A stretch of DNA of 64,000 nt from Lysobacter sp. 5GHs7-4 (GTDB lineage: Bacteria; Pseudomonadota; Gammaproteobacteria; Xanthomonadales; Xanthomonadaceae), in the NCBI RefSeq assembly GCF_021284765.1, contig NZ_CP089924.1, positions 3,056,001 to 3,120,000 of the forward strand. The letters are read 5' to 3'. Positions 8,224-17,408 of the stretch are shown here, one piece after another. The notes under the pieces were generated by a model, which did no database searches, was not told where the DNA came from, and was given only the letters and a program-made list of their open reading frames with translations. The translations under genes were made by a program, and so were the position numbers. The stretch's first letter is position 1. The number at the start of each line of letters is the position of its first letter.

Positions 8224-8793
8224 TCAGGTACGCGGCAGGGTCACGCCGGTCTGGCCCTGATACTTGCCGCCGCGGTCCTTGTACGAGGTCTCGCAGACTT
8301 CGTCGGACTGGAAGAACAGCATCTGCGCCACGCCTTCGTTGGCGTAGATGCGCGCCGGCAGCGGCGTGGTGTTGCTGAACTCCAGAGTCACGTGGCCTTC
8401 CCACTCCGGTTCCAGCGGGGTCACGTTGACGATGATGCCGCAGCGCGCGTAGGTGCTCTTGCCCAGGCAGACCACCAGCGTGTCGCGCGGGATGCGGAAG
8501 TACTCGACGGTACGCGCCAGCGCGAAGGAATTGGGCGGGATGATGCAGACGTCGTTCTCGATGTCGACGAAGCTGCCCGGGTCGAAGTGCTTCGGGTCGA
8601 CGATGGTCGAGTTGATGTTGGTGAAGACCTTGAACTCGCGCGAGCAGCGCACGTCGTAGCCGTAGCTCGACGTGCCGTAGCTGACGATGCGCTGGCCGTC
8701 GGCGGCATGCTTGACCTGACCGGGCTCGAACGGCTCGATCATGCCGTGCTGCTCGGACATGCGACGGATCCAACGGTCGGACTTGATGCTCAT
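8224..8793 (-). CDS. dcd: dCTP deaminase
   Basis: 189 residues, full length. It converts dCTP to dUTP, supplying dTTP synthesis. Characteristic segments are [45 protein letters not shown] (catalytic Glu in the last part) and [19 protein letters not shown], followed by QMLFFQSDE and the C-terminal [11 protein letters not shown] lid. The ATG at 8793 is the only sensible start ([12 protein letters not shown]). Downstream is the RDD gene; upstream, after ~87 bp, is the mrp/apbC gene on the same strand. Confidence 0.97.
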   Translation of the reverse strand: MSIKSDRWIRRMSEQHGMIEPFEPGQVKHAADGQRIVSYGTSSYGYDVRCSREFKVFTNINSTIVDPKHFDPGSFVDIENDVCIIPPNSFALARTVEYFRIPRDTLVVCLGKSTYARCGIIVNVTPLEPEWEGHVTLEFSNTTPLPARIYANEGVAQMLFFQSDEVCETSYKDRGGKYQGQTGVTLPRT

Positions 8794-8880
8794 GCAGGGG
8801 TCTCGGGGGCGTGCGGGGGCGAAAGCGCCGTGACCGGCGATTGTAAGCGAGCCGGCCCGGGGCCGGCCCGCCGGCCGGGC

Positions 8881-9972
8881 TCAGCCCAGCAAGGACGCCG
8901 AAATCGAAGGCGCCACCCGCGGCCGCAGCGCCAGCCGCACCGCCAGATTGCGCGCCGCGGCCCGGTAGGCGCGTGCCGCCGCCGAGTCCGGCGCCGCCAC
9001 GACCACCGGCACGCCGGCGTCGCCCTGCTCGCGGATCGCGAGCTCCAGCGGCAGGCTGCCCAGCAACGGCACCTCGTACTGCGCCGCCATGCGCGCCCCG
9101 CCGCCCTCGCCGAACACATGCTCGGCATGGCCGCAGTTCGAGCACACGTGCACCGCCATGTTCTCCACCAGGCCCAGCACCGGCACCTGCACTTTCTCGA
9201 ACATCTTCAAGGCCTTGCGCGCGTCCAGCGTGGCCACGTCCTGCGGCGTGGTCACGATCACCGCGCCGGCGACCGGAATCTTCTGCGCCAGCGTCAGCTG
9301 GATATCGCCGGTGCCCGGCGGCAGGTCCACGATCAGATAATCCAGCTCGCCCCAGCGCGTCTCGTTGAGCAACTGGGTCAGCGCCGAGGTCGCCATCGGC
9401 CCGCGCCAGATCATCGGCGTGTCCTGCTCCACCAGCAGCCCGATCGACATCGCCGCGATCCCGTGCGCCCGCATCGGCTCGATGGTCTTACCGTCCGGGC
9501 TGTCTGGCTTGCCGCTCAGGCCCAGCATGGTCGGCACGCTGGGGCCGTAGATATCGGCGTCCAGCACCCCCACCCGCGCCCCGTCGGCCGCCAGCGCCAG
9601 CGCCAGGTTCACCGCCGTGGTCGACTTGCCCACCCCGCCCTTGCCCGACCCGACCGCGATCAGGTTACGCACGTTTTCCAGCGGGGACAGGTTGGGTTGG
9701 ACGGCGTGGGAGGTGATGCGGGTGGTGAGTTCCAGGGTGGCCAGGGTTTTGCCTTCGGCGGCGAGCACGGCAGCGATGCGCTCGCGCAGGTCCGCCTCCA
9801 GGCCCTGCAAGGGGAAACCGGCGCCGATGGACACGGCGACGCGGCCGTCCGCATCCGCGGCACGCACTTTGACGCCAGCCTCGGCGAGGCTGAATGCGGT
9901 GTCGGACAGCGGCAGCGCCGCGATCCTGGTTTGCAATTGTTCGTTCAACGAATCACCTAGGGGGAAGCGCAT
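8881..9972 (-). CDS. apbC: Mrp/ApbC family Fe-S cluster carrier ATPase
   Basis: 363 residues. An N-terminal MIP18/DUF59-like domain (residues ~5-85) precedes a P-loop NTPase with the deviant Walker A VGSGKGGVGKSTTAVNLA and LDADIYGPSVPTMLG. The LIVDLPPGTGDIQLTL block and the C-terminal cysteine pair in VHVCSNCGHAEHVFGEGG, which binds the bridging cluster, are intact. It loads or transfers Fe-S clusters to client proteins in the cytoplasm. The start is uncertain: ATG at 9972 is used, but a TTG at 9948 has a better-placed AGGTGA site. Confidence 0.93.
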   Translation of the reverse strand: MRFPLGDSLNEQLQTRIAALPLSDTAFSLAEAGVKVRAADADGRVAVSIGAGFPLQGLEADLRERIAAVLAAEGKTLATLELTTRITSHAVQPNLSPLENVRNLIAVGSGKGGVGKSTTAVNLALALAADGARVGVLDADIYGPSVPTMLGLSGKPDSPDGKTIEPMRAHGIAAMSIGLLVEQDTPMIWRGPMATSALTQLLNETRWGELDYLIVDLPPGTGDIQLTLAQKIPVAGAVIVTTPQDVATLDARKALKMFEKVQVPVLGLVENMAVHVCSNCGHAEHVFGEGGGARMAAQYEVPLLGSLPLELAIREQGDAGVPVVVAAPDSAAARAYRAAARNLAVRLALRPRVAPSISASLLG

Positions 9973-10680
9973 CGAATGTGCCTGGACAGCATTTGGGCAC
10001 GCGAGACGCCATGATAGCGCGGCGCTTCCTCCGGTCAGTCGAGTCCGATAGCGGAACGATCGCACGCCCCTCGAATCGCGAAGCATTAAGCAGCGCTAGA
10101 CACCGCTGGCGTGGTGCGCCGTTGCGATCCAGACCCACCGCACGCGGCGTTTACGCGAACCGCCGGCTGCATTCGGTATCGCCCGAACCATTATCGCCGA
10201 GCGCTTTCCTTATTCGAAGAATCGACCCCAGTTGGGTGCCCGCTGAAACCGCCTGCGCGCCATCGCTCATTTTTTTTCCGGCGGGAAGTTAATCCGTCGG
10301 CGGACGTGCATTCCATAAAAGGTTCGGTACGTTATTTACGCATCCACCTGTCGCCCGACGCAGCGATAGCAGTGCCCAGGTTGGGACACTCGCTCCGGCA
10401 CGCACTCGACCGCCGTGGCCTGCCGGCACACATTCTCCCCATTGAGTCCTTTTCTTCAGACCGATTAATGCAAGCCTCGCTGAGCGCGCAACGGAACGCG
10501 GCCATCACCCCCCCACCCCGTTGCGCCAAAACGGTTCGGCACACTTTGCCTAGTCTGTCCGTTCGATAAGCACATGCAAACTACGTTAAGGCCATGTTAC
10601 GTTCGGCCTTGTCGGGGGGATTGACTGACATAGATATGGCCAAGGACAGGCCCACCATCCAAAAAGTTAGGGGATAACTC
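9973..10680. other. 708-bp intergenic region ahead of the first TonB receptor
   Basis: I see no convincing gene. Short open frames are present, but their composition lacks the strong codon-position bias of the neighbours and they have no ribosome sites. The region contains scattered AT-rich stretches (an eight-T run near 10271). Near its right end is a motif at 10583-10610 that is also found at the same distance upstream of the second receptor gene. The ribosome site AGGGGA lies just before the ATG at 10681. Confidence 0.6.
10583..10610 (+). promoter_or_regulatory. Conserved upstream element of TonB receptor 1
   Basis: Contains ACGTTAA, two bases, CCATGTTA, one base, GTTCG. The same series, same spacing, occurs at 13809-13836 ahead of receptor 2. 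The elements begin 98 and 97 bp before the respective start codons. GTTA recurs 11 bp apart inside it, one helical turn, as expected of an operator or a core promoter. Its binding factor is unknown. Confidence 0.55.
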
Positions 10681-13515
10681 ATGGAAGTAACCGAGAAGCG
10701 GCTGCCGCGCAGCCGTCTGACTGCAGCACTTTTGGCGGCTTTGATCGCGCCCGCCGCCGGCGGTGCGTTCGCCCAGGACGCCGCGCCTGCCCAGCCTCAG
10801 CCTGCCAGCGACACGCCGACCGACGTCGACGGCGTCACCGTGGTCGGTTCGCGCATCAAGCGCGCGCAGATCGAAGGCCCGGCGCCGGTCACCGTCATCA
10901 GCCGCGACGACATCGATAAGCAAGGCTTCCAGACGGTCTCCGACATGCTGTCGTCGCTGACCCAGAACACCACCAACTCGTTCACCGGCGACCTCGCCGT
11001 CAACGGGTTCACGCCCAACGCCCAGGTGGTCAACCTGCGCAACCTCGGCCCGGGTTACACCCTGGTCCTGGTCAACGGCCGTCGCATCGCCGACTACCCG
11101 CAGCCCTACAACAGCGACCGTTCCTCGGTGAACGTCGGCGCCATCCCGTCCTCGATCATCGAGCGCGTGGAAGTGCTGGCCGGCGGCGCCTCGGCCATTT
11201 ACGGTTCGGACGCGGTCGCGGGCGTGGTCAACATCGTCACCCGCACCAACTTCGACGGCAACCTGCTGCGCGGCACGGTCGGCACGACCGGCGCGGGCGG
11301 CGGCGACAGCGTCAACCTCGAGTACTCGGGTGGCCGCGTCGGCGACAACTGGAGCACGACCTACGCGCTGCAGTACAGCTACAACGAGCCGATCTTCGCC
11401 TCCCAGCGCGACTTCATGGACGACCTGCGCGACGGTCCGCGCGGCAACCGCGTCGGCCCCAGCCTGTCGCTGGTCGCGATCGACCTGCTCAACCGCAACC
11501 GCGCCGCGTACTACCCGGGCGACGCCGTCTGCGACCGCTTCGGTTTCTCGCCCTACCTGTCCGCCACCCGCGGCCAGATCTGCGGCTCCTACGACTCCGT
11601 CGCATCGCGCTCGCTGTCCAACAAGCGCGAAGCCATGTCGGGCTACGCCTACGGCACCTACGACTTCAGCAACGGCATGCAGGGCTGGGGCAGCCTGATG
11701 CTGAACAACTCTGAGTCGACCTCCAGCAGCGGCACCGAGTTCTGGGGCACCGCCGGCGACCCGTTCCTGCCGGCCAGCTTCTACTTCGATGAAGGCCTGG
11801 GCACCTATGTCCAGCTGCAGCGCGTGCTGACGCCGAAGGAAGTCGGCGGCAACACCGCCGTGGTGACCAAGTACAAGGAAAAGAGCTACGACTTCGCCAC
11901 CGGCCTGCGCGGCGACTTCGGCGACCGCTTCGACTGGGATCTGTCGGCCTCCTACGGCCGCTACGATTACAAGTCGGACTCGCCGCGCCTGCTCGCCAAG
12001 GCCGTGCACGACTATTTCCTCGGCCCGCAGACCATCGACGACTACGGTTATGCGCACCACACCCTGAACCTGGATCGCTGGCACACGCCGCTGACCCCGG
12101 AGCAGTACCGCAGCATGTCGACCCGCGTGGTCAACAAGGGCCACACCACGTCGGCGCAGGCGAACTTCGTCATCAGCGGCGATCTGTTCGACATGCCGGC
12201 CGGTCCGGTGGGCTTCGCAGGCACCATGGAGTTCGGCCGTCAGACCATCGACCTCAAGAGCGATCCGCGCACCGATCCCGCACGTACGCCGGACGCAAGC
12301 ACGCCGTATAACCTGGTCAGCTCGGGCAACATCCAGGGCGAACGCGACCGTTACGCGATCGGCGCCGAGTTCCGCGTGCCGCTGCTGGATACCTTGAGCG
12401 CCCAGCTGGCCGGCCGTTACGACAAGTACGACGACATCACCCAGGTGGACGGCGCATTCACCTACGGCCTGGGCCTGGAGTTCCGTCCGATCGAGCGCCT
12501 TTTGCTGCGTGCGAACTACTCCACCAGCTTCCGCGCGCCGGACATGCCGCTGGTGTTCGCGCAAGGCGTCGCCTCGTTCGCCGGCATCGTCGACTACTAC
12601 GGCTGCCGCCGTGGCGGAGACACGGTCACCGAGTGCCGTGCCAACAACCACCCCAGCCAGTACCAGACGCTGAACCAGACCGTCGGCAACCCCGACCTGC
12701 AGGAAGAAAAGGGCAAGTCGCTCACCGCCGGTTTCGTGCTGGACCTGATCGAAGGTATGTCGATGTCCGTCGACTACTACAAGATCGTCCTGGACGACCA
12801 GGCCACGGGCCTGAGCCTGGACTACATCCTGGAGAACGAGGCCAACTGCCGTCTCGGCACGCTGCCGGACGGTTCGCCGGTCCCGCAGGGCCAGAACTCG
12901 GCGTTCTGCCAGGACATCGTGTCGCGCGTCACCCGTCAGGTCGCCCCGGGCAACCCGGACGGCCGCGTCGTCAACGTCCGCGCCGGTTACATCAACGCGT
13001 CGCGCTCGGAGAACACCGGCATCGACGCGACCTGGCGCTACCGTTTCGACACGGACCGTTGGGGCAACTTCGACTTCAATCTGGCCTACAGCCTGAGCCT
13101 GGGTGAGAAGTACAGGCAGTTCGAGGAAGACGATCTGATCGACTACCGCGACCGCCTGGACAACGACAACCAGCGCAGCCGCGTGCGCGGCAGCGTGACC
13201 TGGGAGAAGGGCGACTGGACGACGACCGTGTTCGGTCAGCGTCTGGGTTCGGCGCCGAATGCGGCCGAAGCCTCCGGTCGGGATGCGGTGACGGGCGTGT
13301 ACTACGGCGCCCGTCTGCAGCCGTACATGCTCTACAACCTGTCGATCGAGAAGAAGTTCGGCGAGAACATGGAAGCCGCGTTCGTCGTCAACAACGTGCT
13401 CGACAACACCCACCGCAAGGATCCGAGCAACACGGGCTATCCGTTCTTCAACCCGTTCATCGGTGCCGACCCGTACGGCCGCGCGTTCTTCCTGCGCCTG
13501 TCGTACAAGTTCTGA
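10681..13515 (+). CDS. TonB-dependent outer-membrane receptor 1
   Basis: 944 residues. A signal peptide ends at AFA (residue 31); a Gln/Pro/Asp-rich linker and a TonB-box-like stretch (DGVTVVGSRIKR, residues ~50-61) follow. The plug domain spans residues ~65-190, with PVTVISRDDIDKQGFQTVSD and the conserved VNGRRIADYPQPYN, ERVEVLAGGASAIYGSDAVA and GVVNIVTR. The remainder is a beta-barrel of the usual size, with the RANYSTSFRAPDMPLVFAQG segment typical of the family, ending in Phe (LSYKF). Such receptors import a ligand across the outer membrane with TonB energy; the ligand cannot be told from sequence. It is a close paralogue of the next gene. Confidence 0.95.
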   Translation: MEVTEKRLPRSRLTAALLAALIAPAAGGAFAQDAAPAQPQPASDTPTDVDGVTVVGSRIKRAQIEGPAPVTVISRDDIDKQGFQTVSDMLSSLTQNTTNSFTGDLAVNGFTPNAQVVNLRNLGPGYTLVLVNGRRIADYPQPYNSDRSSVNVGAIPSSIIERVEVLAGGASAIYGSDAVAGVVNIVTRTNFDGNLLRGTVGTTGAGGGDSVNLEYSGGRVGDNWSTTYALQYSYNEPIFASQRDFMDDLRDGPRGNRVGPSLSLVAIDLLNRNRAAYYPGDAVCDRFGFSPYLSATRGQICGSYDSVASRSLSNKREAMSGYAYGTYDFSNGMQGWGSLMLNNSESTSSSGTEFWGTAGDPFLPASFYFDEGLGTYVQLQRVLTPKEVGGNTAVVTKYKEKSYDFATGLRGDFGDRFDWDLSASYGRYDYKSDSPRLLAKAVHDYFLGPQTIDDYGYAHHTLNLDRWHTPLTPEQYRSMSTRVVNKGHTTSAQANFVISGDLFDMPAGPVGFAGTMEFGRQTIDLKSDPRTDPARTPDASTPYNLVSSGNIQGERDRYAIGAEFRVPLLDTLSAQLAGRYDKYDDITQVDGAFTYGLGLEFRPIERLLLRANYSTSFRAPDMPLVFAQGVASFAGIVDYYGCRRGGDTVTECRANNHPSQYQTLNQTVGNPDLQEEKGKSLTAGFVLDLIEGMSMSVDYYKIVLDDQATGLSLDYILENEANCRLGTLPDGSPVPQGQNSAFCQDIVSRVTRQVAPGNPDGRVVNVRAGYINASRSENTGIDATWRYRFDTDRWGNFDFNLAYSLSLGEKYRQFEEDDLIDYRDRLDNDNQRSRVRGSVTWEKGDWTTTVFGQRLGSAPNAAEASGRDAVTGVYYGARLQPYMLYNLSIEKKFGENMEAAFVVNNVLDNTHRKDPSNTGYPFFNPFIGADPYGRAFFLRLSYKF

Positions 13516-13538
13516 TCCAAGCAAAACGCAACAGAAAA

Positions 13539-13565
13539 AGCCCGGCGCAAGCCGGGCTTTTTTTA
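13539..13565 (+). terminator. Rho-independent terminator of receptor 1
   Basis: AGCCCGGCGCAAGCCGGGCT stem-loop followed by an unbroken T run, starting 24 bp after the stop codon. Confidence 0.9.
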
Positions 13566-13808
13566 TGGGCGCGATGCATGCGGGTCCGCAAGGCACCGGG
13601 TGAGGGTCGCAAGCGCCCCCAACGGCCGGCGGTGTGCGCCCGATCAGGCGAGCTGGGCCGGCTCAATACGCTCCCACGGCCCAACCTCGTCGTTACGAGT
13701 GCACAAAATTACAACTTCACATTGCCATAAAGCATAAAATCCATACAAAACAACATATTACATAACGCCTCGCGCATGCCAAAAAAGTGTGATGGCGTGA
13801 TGACATGG

Positions 13809-13836
13809 ACGTTAACCCCATGTTAAGTTCGCCTAT
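13809..13836 (+). promoter_or_regulatory. Conserved upstream element of TonB receptor 2
   Basis: Second copy of the element at 10583: ACGTTAA, CCATGTTA and GTTCG in the same order and spacing, 97 bp ahead of the ATG. TATAAG just downstream (13834-13839) could serve as a -10 hexamer. Confidence 0.55.
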
Positions 13837-13905
13837 AAGGGGACAGCTTCATGCCAAGGTCGGCAAACAGAGCAACACGTCAAGTTCACTTTGGGGGACA
13901 ACCTA

Positions 13906-16740
13906 ATGGCAGTTCGCAACGCACACGGCCTGCAGCGCAGCAGGCTGACGGCGGCGCTCATCAGCGCCTTGGTCCTGACCACCGCCGGAGCGGCGGCTGC
14001 TCAGGACACGCAACAAACGACGCCCCCGGCCGGCAGCGACAAGCCGACCAACATCGAAGGCGTCGTCGTCACCGGTTCGCGCATCAAGCGCGCGGAAATC
14101 GAAGGTCCGTCGCCGGTCACGATCATCAGTTCGGCGCAGATCGAGAAGGAAGGTTTCACCACCGTCTTCGACGCGCTGGAAACCCTGACCCAGAACGGCG
14201 GCGCGGTTCAGAACGAACTGAACTCGGCCGGCGGCTTCACGCCTAACGGCAGCCCGGTCAACCTGCGCGGCCTCGGCCCGGGCCGCACCCTGCTGCTGAT
14301 CAACGGTCGCCGCGCGGCGGATTATCCGTTCCCGTACAACGGCCAGAGCAACTTCCAGAACTTCGGCGCCATCCCGGCCGCCGCGGTCGACCGCATCGAG
14401 CTGCTGGCCGGCGGCGCGTCCGCCATTTACGGCTCCGACGCCGTGGCCGGCGTGGTCAACGTCGTGCTGAAGACCAACTACGAGGGCAACACGGTCAAGG
14501 TCCGCGGCGGCACCACCAGCGAAGGCGGTGGCGACTTCGGCGATATCCAGTGGGTCGGCGGCAAGACCGGCGACAACTGGAGCGTGACCTACGCGTTCGA
14601 GTACTTCGCCGACGAGCCGATGTGGGCCTACCAGCGCGACTTCATGGATTCGCGCCGCGACAACCCGTTCCCCGGCTTCCTGGGCAACCAGCCCGCCAGC
14701 ACCCTGCGCATCAGCCGCTCCACCGGCGGTGCCAATTCCTACTTCGCTCCGCCGGCCGGCACCTGCGCCAAGTTCGGCGGCGAATATGTGGACCACACCT
14801 TCCGCTCGCAGAACACCACCACCGGCGTGGTCACCACGCTGGGCCAGGCTTGCGGCTACTACGACGATGTCGGCTATCAGACCATCGCCAACGGCAACCG
14901 CGACCTCTCCGCCTACGTTTACGGCACCTACAACCTGGACAACGGCATCGAGCTGTGGGGCAGCCTGCAGGGCTATAACTCGAAGTCCAAGCTGAGCGGC
15001 GGCGTCGAGTTCTTCAACGGTCCGCACATCGACGGCACCGGCACTTTCACCACGATCTTCGCGACCAACCCGGGCATCAACACCAACGTCACCCTGCAGC
15101 GCATCCTCACGCCGCAGGAAGTGGGCGGCCTGGAAGCGACGATGCAGAAGTTCAACGAGAAGTCGATCGACCTGGCGGTCGGCGCGCGCGGCACCTTCGG
15201 CGAGCGCTTCGACTGGGACTTCACCTTGGGACGCGCCGAGTATCGCGCCGACCGCACCCGTCCGCGCCTGGACGGTTCGGCTCTGACCGACTGGTTCTTC
15301 GGTCCGCGCCTGAATACCACCGGCACGCCGCGCTACCTGATCAACCTGGATCGCTTCTACACCCCGCTGACGCCTGAGCAGTACCGCTCGATGTCGTCGA
15401 TCCTGAAGTACGAAGCCGAATCCTGGGTCACCCAGGGCAGCTTCGTGCTGTCGGGCGATCTGTTCGATCTGCCGGCCGGCCCGCTGGGCTTCGCCGCCAC
15501 GTTGGAAGGCACCCAGCAGGGCTATGACCTCAAGTCGCCGGACGGCATCCTGCCGACCAACCGCACCGTGTACAACCTGACCGGCACCAACGGCGGCGGC
15601 GATCGCGACCGTTACGCGCTCGGCGTCGAGTTCTCCGTGCCGGTGCTGGATTCCTTGAAGCTCAGCCTGTCCGGCCGCTACGACAAGTACGACGACATCA
15701 CCAACGTCGACGATGCCCGTACCTGGGGCGCCGGTCTGGAATGGCGTCCGCTCGAAAGCCTGCTGGTGCGCGGCAACTACGCCACCAGCTTCAAGGCACC
15801 GGACATGCACTATGTCTACAACGAGGGCAGCGGCAGCTTCAGCAACGTGCTCGATACCTATCGCTGCTTGAACGCCGGCCTGACCCCGGGCCAGTCGGGC
15901 TGCACCACCACCACCTACACCTACTCGATGTTCGCCACCAGCCAGGGCGAGCCCTCGCTGGAAGAAGAGAAGGGCAAGTCGTGGAGCGCCGGCTTCGTGT
16001 GGGATCTGGGCGATTCGTTGTCGATGAGCGTGGACTACTACGACATCGAACTGGAAGGCGCGGTCACCACGCTGAGCAGCACCTACATCATCGACAACGA
16101 GGGCGGCTGCCGTACCGGCCTGACCCGTACGCGTAGGCCGTTCCCGTTCGCGTCGAACTCGGCGTTCTGCCAGGAAATCCTGAGCCGCGTCACCCGTACT
16201 CCGGCGCCGGGCGAACCGACCGACCGCGTGACCAACATCCGCAGCGGCCCGGTCAACCAGTCGCTGCTGCATGTGGCGGGCATCGATGCGGTAGTCGATT
16301 ACCGCATGGACACCGACCGCTGGGGCGACTTCCGCTGGAACCTGGCCTACTCGCACACGCTCAAGAGCGAGCGCCAGTTGGTCGCGACCGATCCGGTCGA
16401 GAAGGATTGGCGCGACGATCCGGGCAACTTCGATTTCCGTAGCCGCATCCGTGCGTCGATGGGCTGGTCGAAGGGCGATTGGACCTCGAATCTGTTCATG
16501 ATCCGCTACGGCAGCCTGCCGAACTGGCAGGAAACCGGCCGTATCGCACCGTACATCGTGTGGAACGCGAACGTGAGCAAGCAGATCACCGACAAGCTGG
16601 AGCTGACGTTGTTCGTGAACAACGTTTTCAACAAGCTGCATCCGGAAGATCGCGGTTTCAACAGCTACCCGTACTTCTGGCGTTCGTTCAGCCCGACCGG
16701 CCGCGAAATTTCGGCCCAGGTCGAGTACAAGTTCAACTGA
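13906..16740 (+). CDS. TonB-dependent outer-membrane receptor 2
   Basis: 944 residues, the same length as its upstream paralogue. Signal peptide ends near GAAAAQ (about residue 32); the linker and TonB-box region read EGVVVTGSRIKRAEIEGPSP. Plug motifs LINGRRAADYPFPYNGQ, DRIELLAGGASAIYGSDAVA and GVVNVVLKTNY are intact. Barrel segments shared with receptor 1 include YTPLTPEQYRSMS, SGDLFDLPAGPLGFAATLE and GRYDKYDDIT. The C-terminus is VEYKFN: the usual terminal Phe is followed by one Asn, which is atypical for the BAM signal. I chose the ATG at 13906 because GGGGGA precedes it; an in-frame TTG at 13891 lacks a site. Ligand unknown. Confidence 0.95.
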   Translation: MAVRNAHGLQRSRLTAALISALVLTTAGAAAAQDTQQTTPPAGSDKPTNIEGVVVTGSRIKRAEIEGPSPVTIISSAQIEKEGFTTVFDALETLTQNGGAVQNELNSAGGFTPNGSPVNLRGLGPGRTLLLINGRRAADYPFPYNGQSNFQNFGAIPAAAVDRIELLAGGASAIYGSDAVAGVVNVVLKTNYEGNTVKVRGGTTSEGGGDFGDIQWVGGKTGDNWSVTYAFEYFADEPMWAYQRDFMDSRRDNPFPGFLGNQPASTLRISRSTGGANSYFAPPAGTCAKFGGEYVDHTFRSQNTTTGVVTTLGQACGYYDDVGYQTIANGNRDLSAYVYGTYNLDNGIELWGSLQGYNSKSKLSGGVEFFNGPHIDGTGTFTTIFATNPGINTNVTLQRILTPQEVGGLEATMQKFNEKSIDLAVGARGTFGERFDWDFTLGRAEYRADRTRPRLDGSALTDWFFGPRLNTTGTPRYLINLDRFYTPLTPEQYRSMSSILKYEAESWVTQGSFVLSGDLFDLPAGPLGFAATLEGTQQGYDLKSPDGILPTNRTVYNLTGTNGGGDRDRYALGVEFSVPVLDSLKLSLSGRYDKYDDITNVDDARTWGAGLEWRPLESLLVRGNYATSFKAPDMHYVYNEGSGSFSNVLDTYRCLNAGLTPGQSGCTTTTYTYSMFATSQGEPSLEEEKGKSWSAGFVWDLGDSLSMSVDYYDIELEGAVTTLSSTYIIDNEGGCRTGLTRTRRPFPFASNSAFCQEILSRVTRTPAPGEPTDRVTNIRSGPVNQSLLHVAGIDAVVDYRMDTDRWGDFRWNLAYSHTLKSERQLVATDPVEKDWRDDPGNFDFRSRIRASMGWSKGDWTSNLFMIRYGSLPNWQETGRIAPYIVWNANVSKQITDKLELTLFVNNVFNKLHPEDRGFNSYPYFWRSFSPTGREISAQVEYKFN

Positions 16741-16761
16741 TCCACGCTTTACGTTGTCCCC

Positions 16762-16791
16762 AGAAGCCCGGCGCAAGCCGGGCTTCTTTTT
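16762..16791 (+). terminator. Rho-independent terminator of receptor 2
   Basis: AAGCCCGGCGCAAGCCGGGC core with flanking AGAAG/CTTCT pairing and a T5 tail. The stem core and loop are identical to the terminator of receptor 1. Confidence 0.9.
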
Positions 16792-16850
16792 GCCTAAACG
16801 CCGGCCGCCGGGCCGCGCTGGCCCGGCCTTCCATACGCCGACGGATGCGG

Positions 16851-16856
16851 TATAAA
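16851..16856 (+). promoter_or_regulatory. Candidate -10 of the DUF2147 gene
   Basis: TATAAA, 59 bp ahead of the ATG. The -35 region at proper spacing is weak, so this is tentative. Confidence 0.35.
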
Positions 16857-16915
16857 GAAGGTCAGCCGCGCGGGCGCCGCCCGGTCGGAATCATGCCTAT
16901 CCCTGGGAGGGGAAC

Positions 16916-17350
16916 ATGCGTACCAAACTGCTTGCATTGCTCCTGCTCGCGCTGCCGATGGCGGCGTTCGCGCAGAACACGCCGGTCGGCACCTGGGTGA
17001 CGATCGACGACAAGACCCAGAAGCCGAAGTCGACGGTCGAAATCTACGAGGCGAAGGACGGCAGCCTGGCCGGCCGCGTGACCAAGGTGCTGCAGTCCGA
17101 CCGCGGCCCCAATCCGGTCTGCGACAAGTGCTCGGGCGACCGCAAGAACAAGCCGGTCGAGGGCATGGTCATCCTGTGGAGCGTGCGCAAGCACGGCGAC
17201 AGCTGGGAAGACGGCAAGATTCTCGACCCGGCCAGCGGCAAGGTCTATTCGGTCAAGATCACGCCGGTCGACGGCGGCAAGAAGCTGGACGTGCGCGGCT
17301 TCATGGGCTTCTCGCTGCTGGGCCGCACCCAGACCTGGGTACGCCAGTAA
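16916..17350 (+). CDS. DUF2147 family secreted protein
   Basis: 144 residues. Signal peptide LLALLLLALPMAAFAQ ends after residue 19 (AFA). The mature part starts NTPVGTWVTIDDKTQKPKS, the lipocalin-like DUF2147 signature, and continues with DKCSGDRKNKPVEGMVILW (two Cys) and GKILDPASGKVYSVKITP. It ends in VRGFMGFSLLGRTQTWVR, also typical. DUF2147 proteins are small periplasmic beta-barrel proteins of unknown role. GGAGGGGAAC precedes the ATG. A terminator hairpin follows 27 bp after the stop. Confidence 0.92.
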   Translation: MRTKLLALLLLALPMAAFAQNTPVGTWVTIDDKTQKPKSTVEIYEAKDGSLAGRVTKVLQSDRGPNPVCDKCSGDRKNKPVEGMVILWSVRKHGDSWEDGKILDPASGKVYSVKITPVDGGKKLDVRGFMGFSLLGRTQTWVRQ

Positions 17351-17377
17351 GCGCAGGCGCTGCATACGCGGTATCGG

Positions 17378-17408
17378 CGACCCGGCTTCGGCCGGGTCGT
17401 TGCGTTTT
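17378..17408 (+). terminator. Terminator downstream of the DUF2147 gene
   Basis: CGACCCGGCTTCGGCCGGGT hairpin with a UUCG-type loop, followed by TTGCGTTTT. Confidence 0.75.

Larger units (their letters stand above)
13516..13905. other. 390-bp spacer between the tandem receptors, with an AT-rich tract
   Basis: After the terminator and ~140 bp of ordinary sequence, bases ~13700-13800 are unusually AT-rich for this genome, with runs such as CATAAAGCATAAAATCCATA and AACAACATATTACATAAC. This could be an UP element or a site for a nucleoid protein. The shared upstream motif begins at 13809. A GGGGGA ribosome site lies 7 bp before the ATG at 13906. Confidence 0.6.

Noticed and set aside
10111..10569. 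152-codon open frame in the gap before receptor 1
   Set aside because: No ribosome site, weak codon-position bias and no recognisable domain; it extends nearly to the conserved upstream element.
10597..13596. 999-codon open frame antisense to TonB receptor 1
   Set aside because: Same cause: strong third-position GC leaves few stops on the opposite strand. It has no ribosome site and no recognisable domain.
13903..16776. 957-codon open frame antisense to TonB receptor 2
   Set aside because: Mirror of the receptor coding bias; no domain and no start signal.
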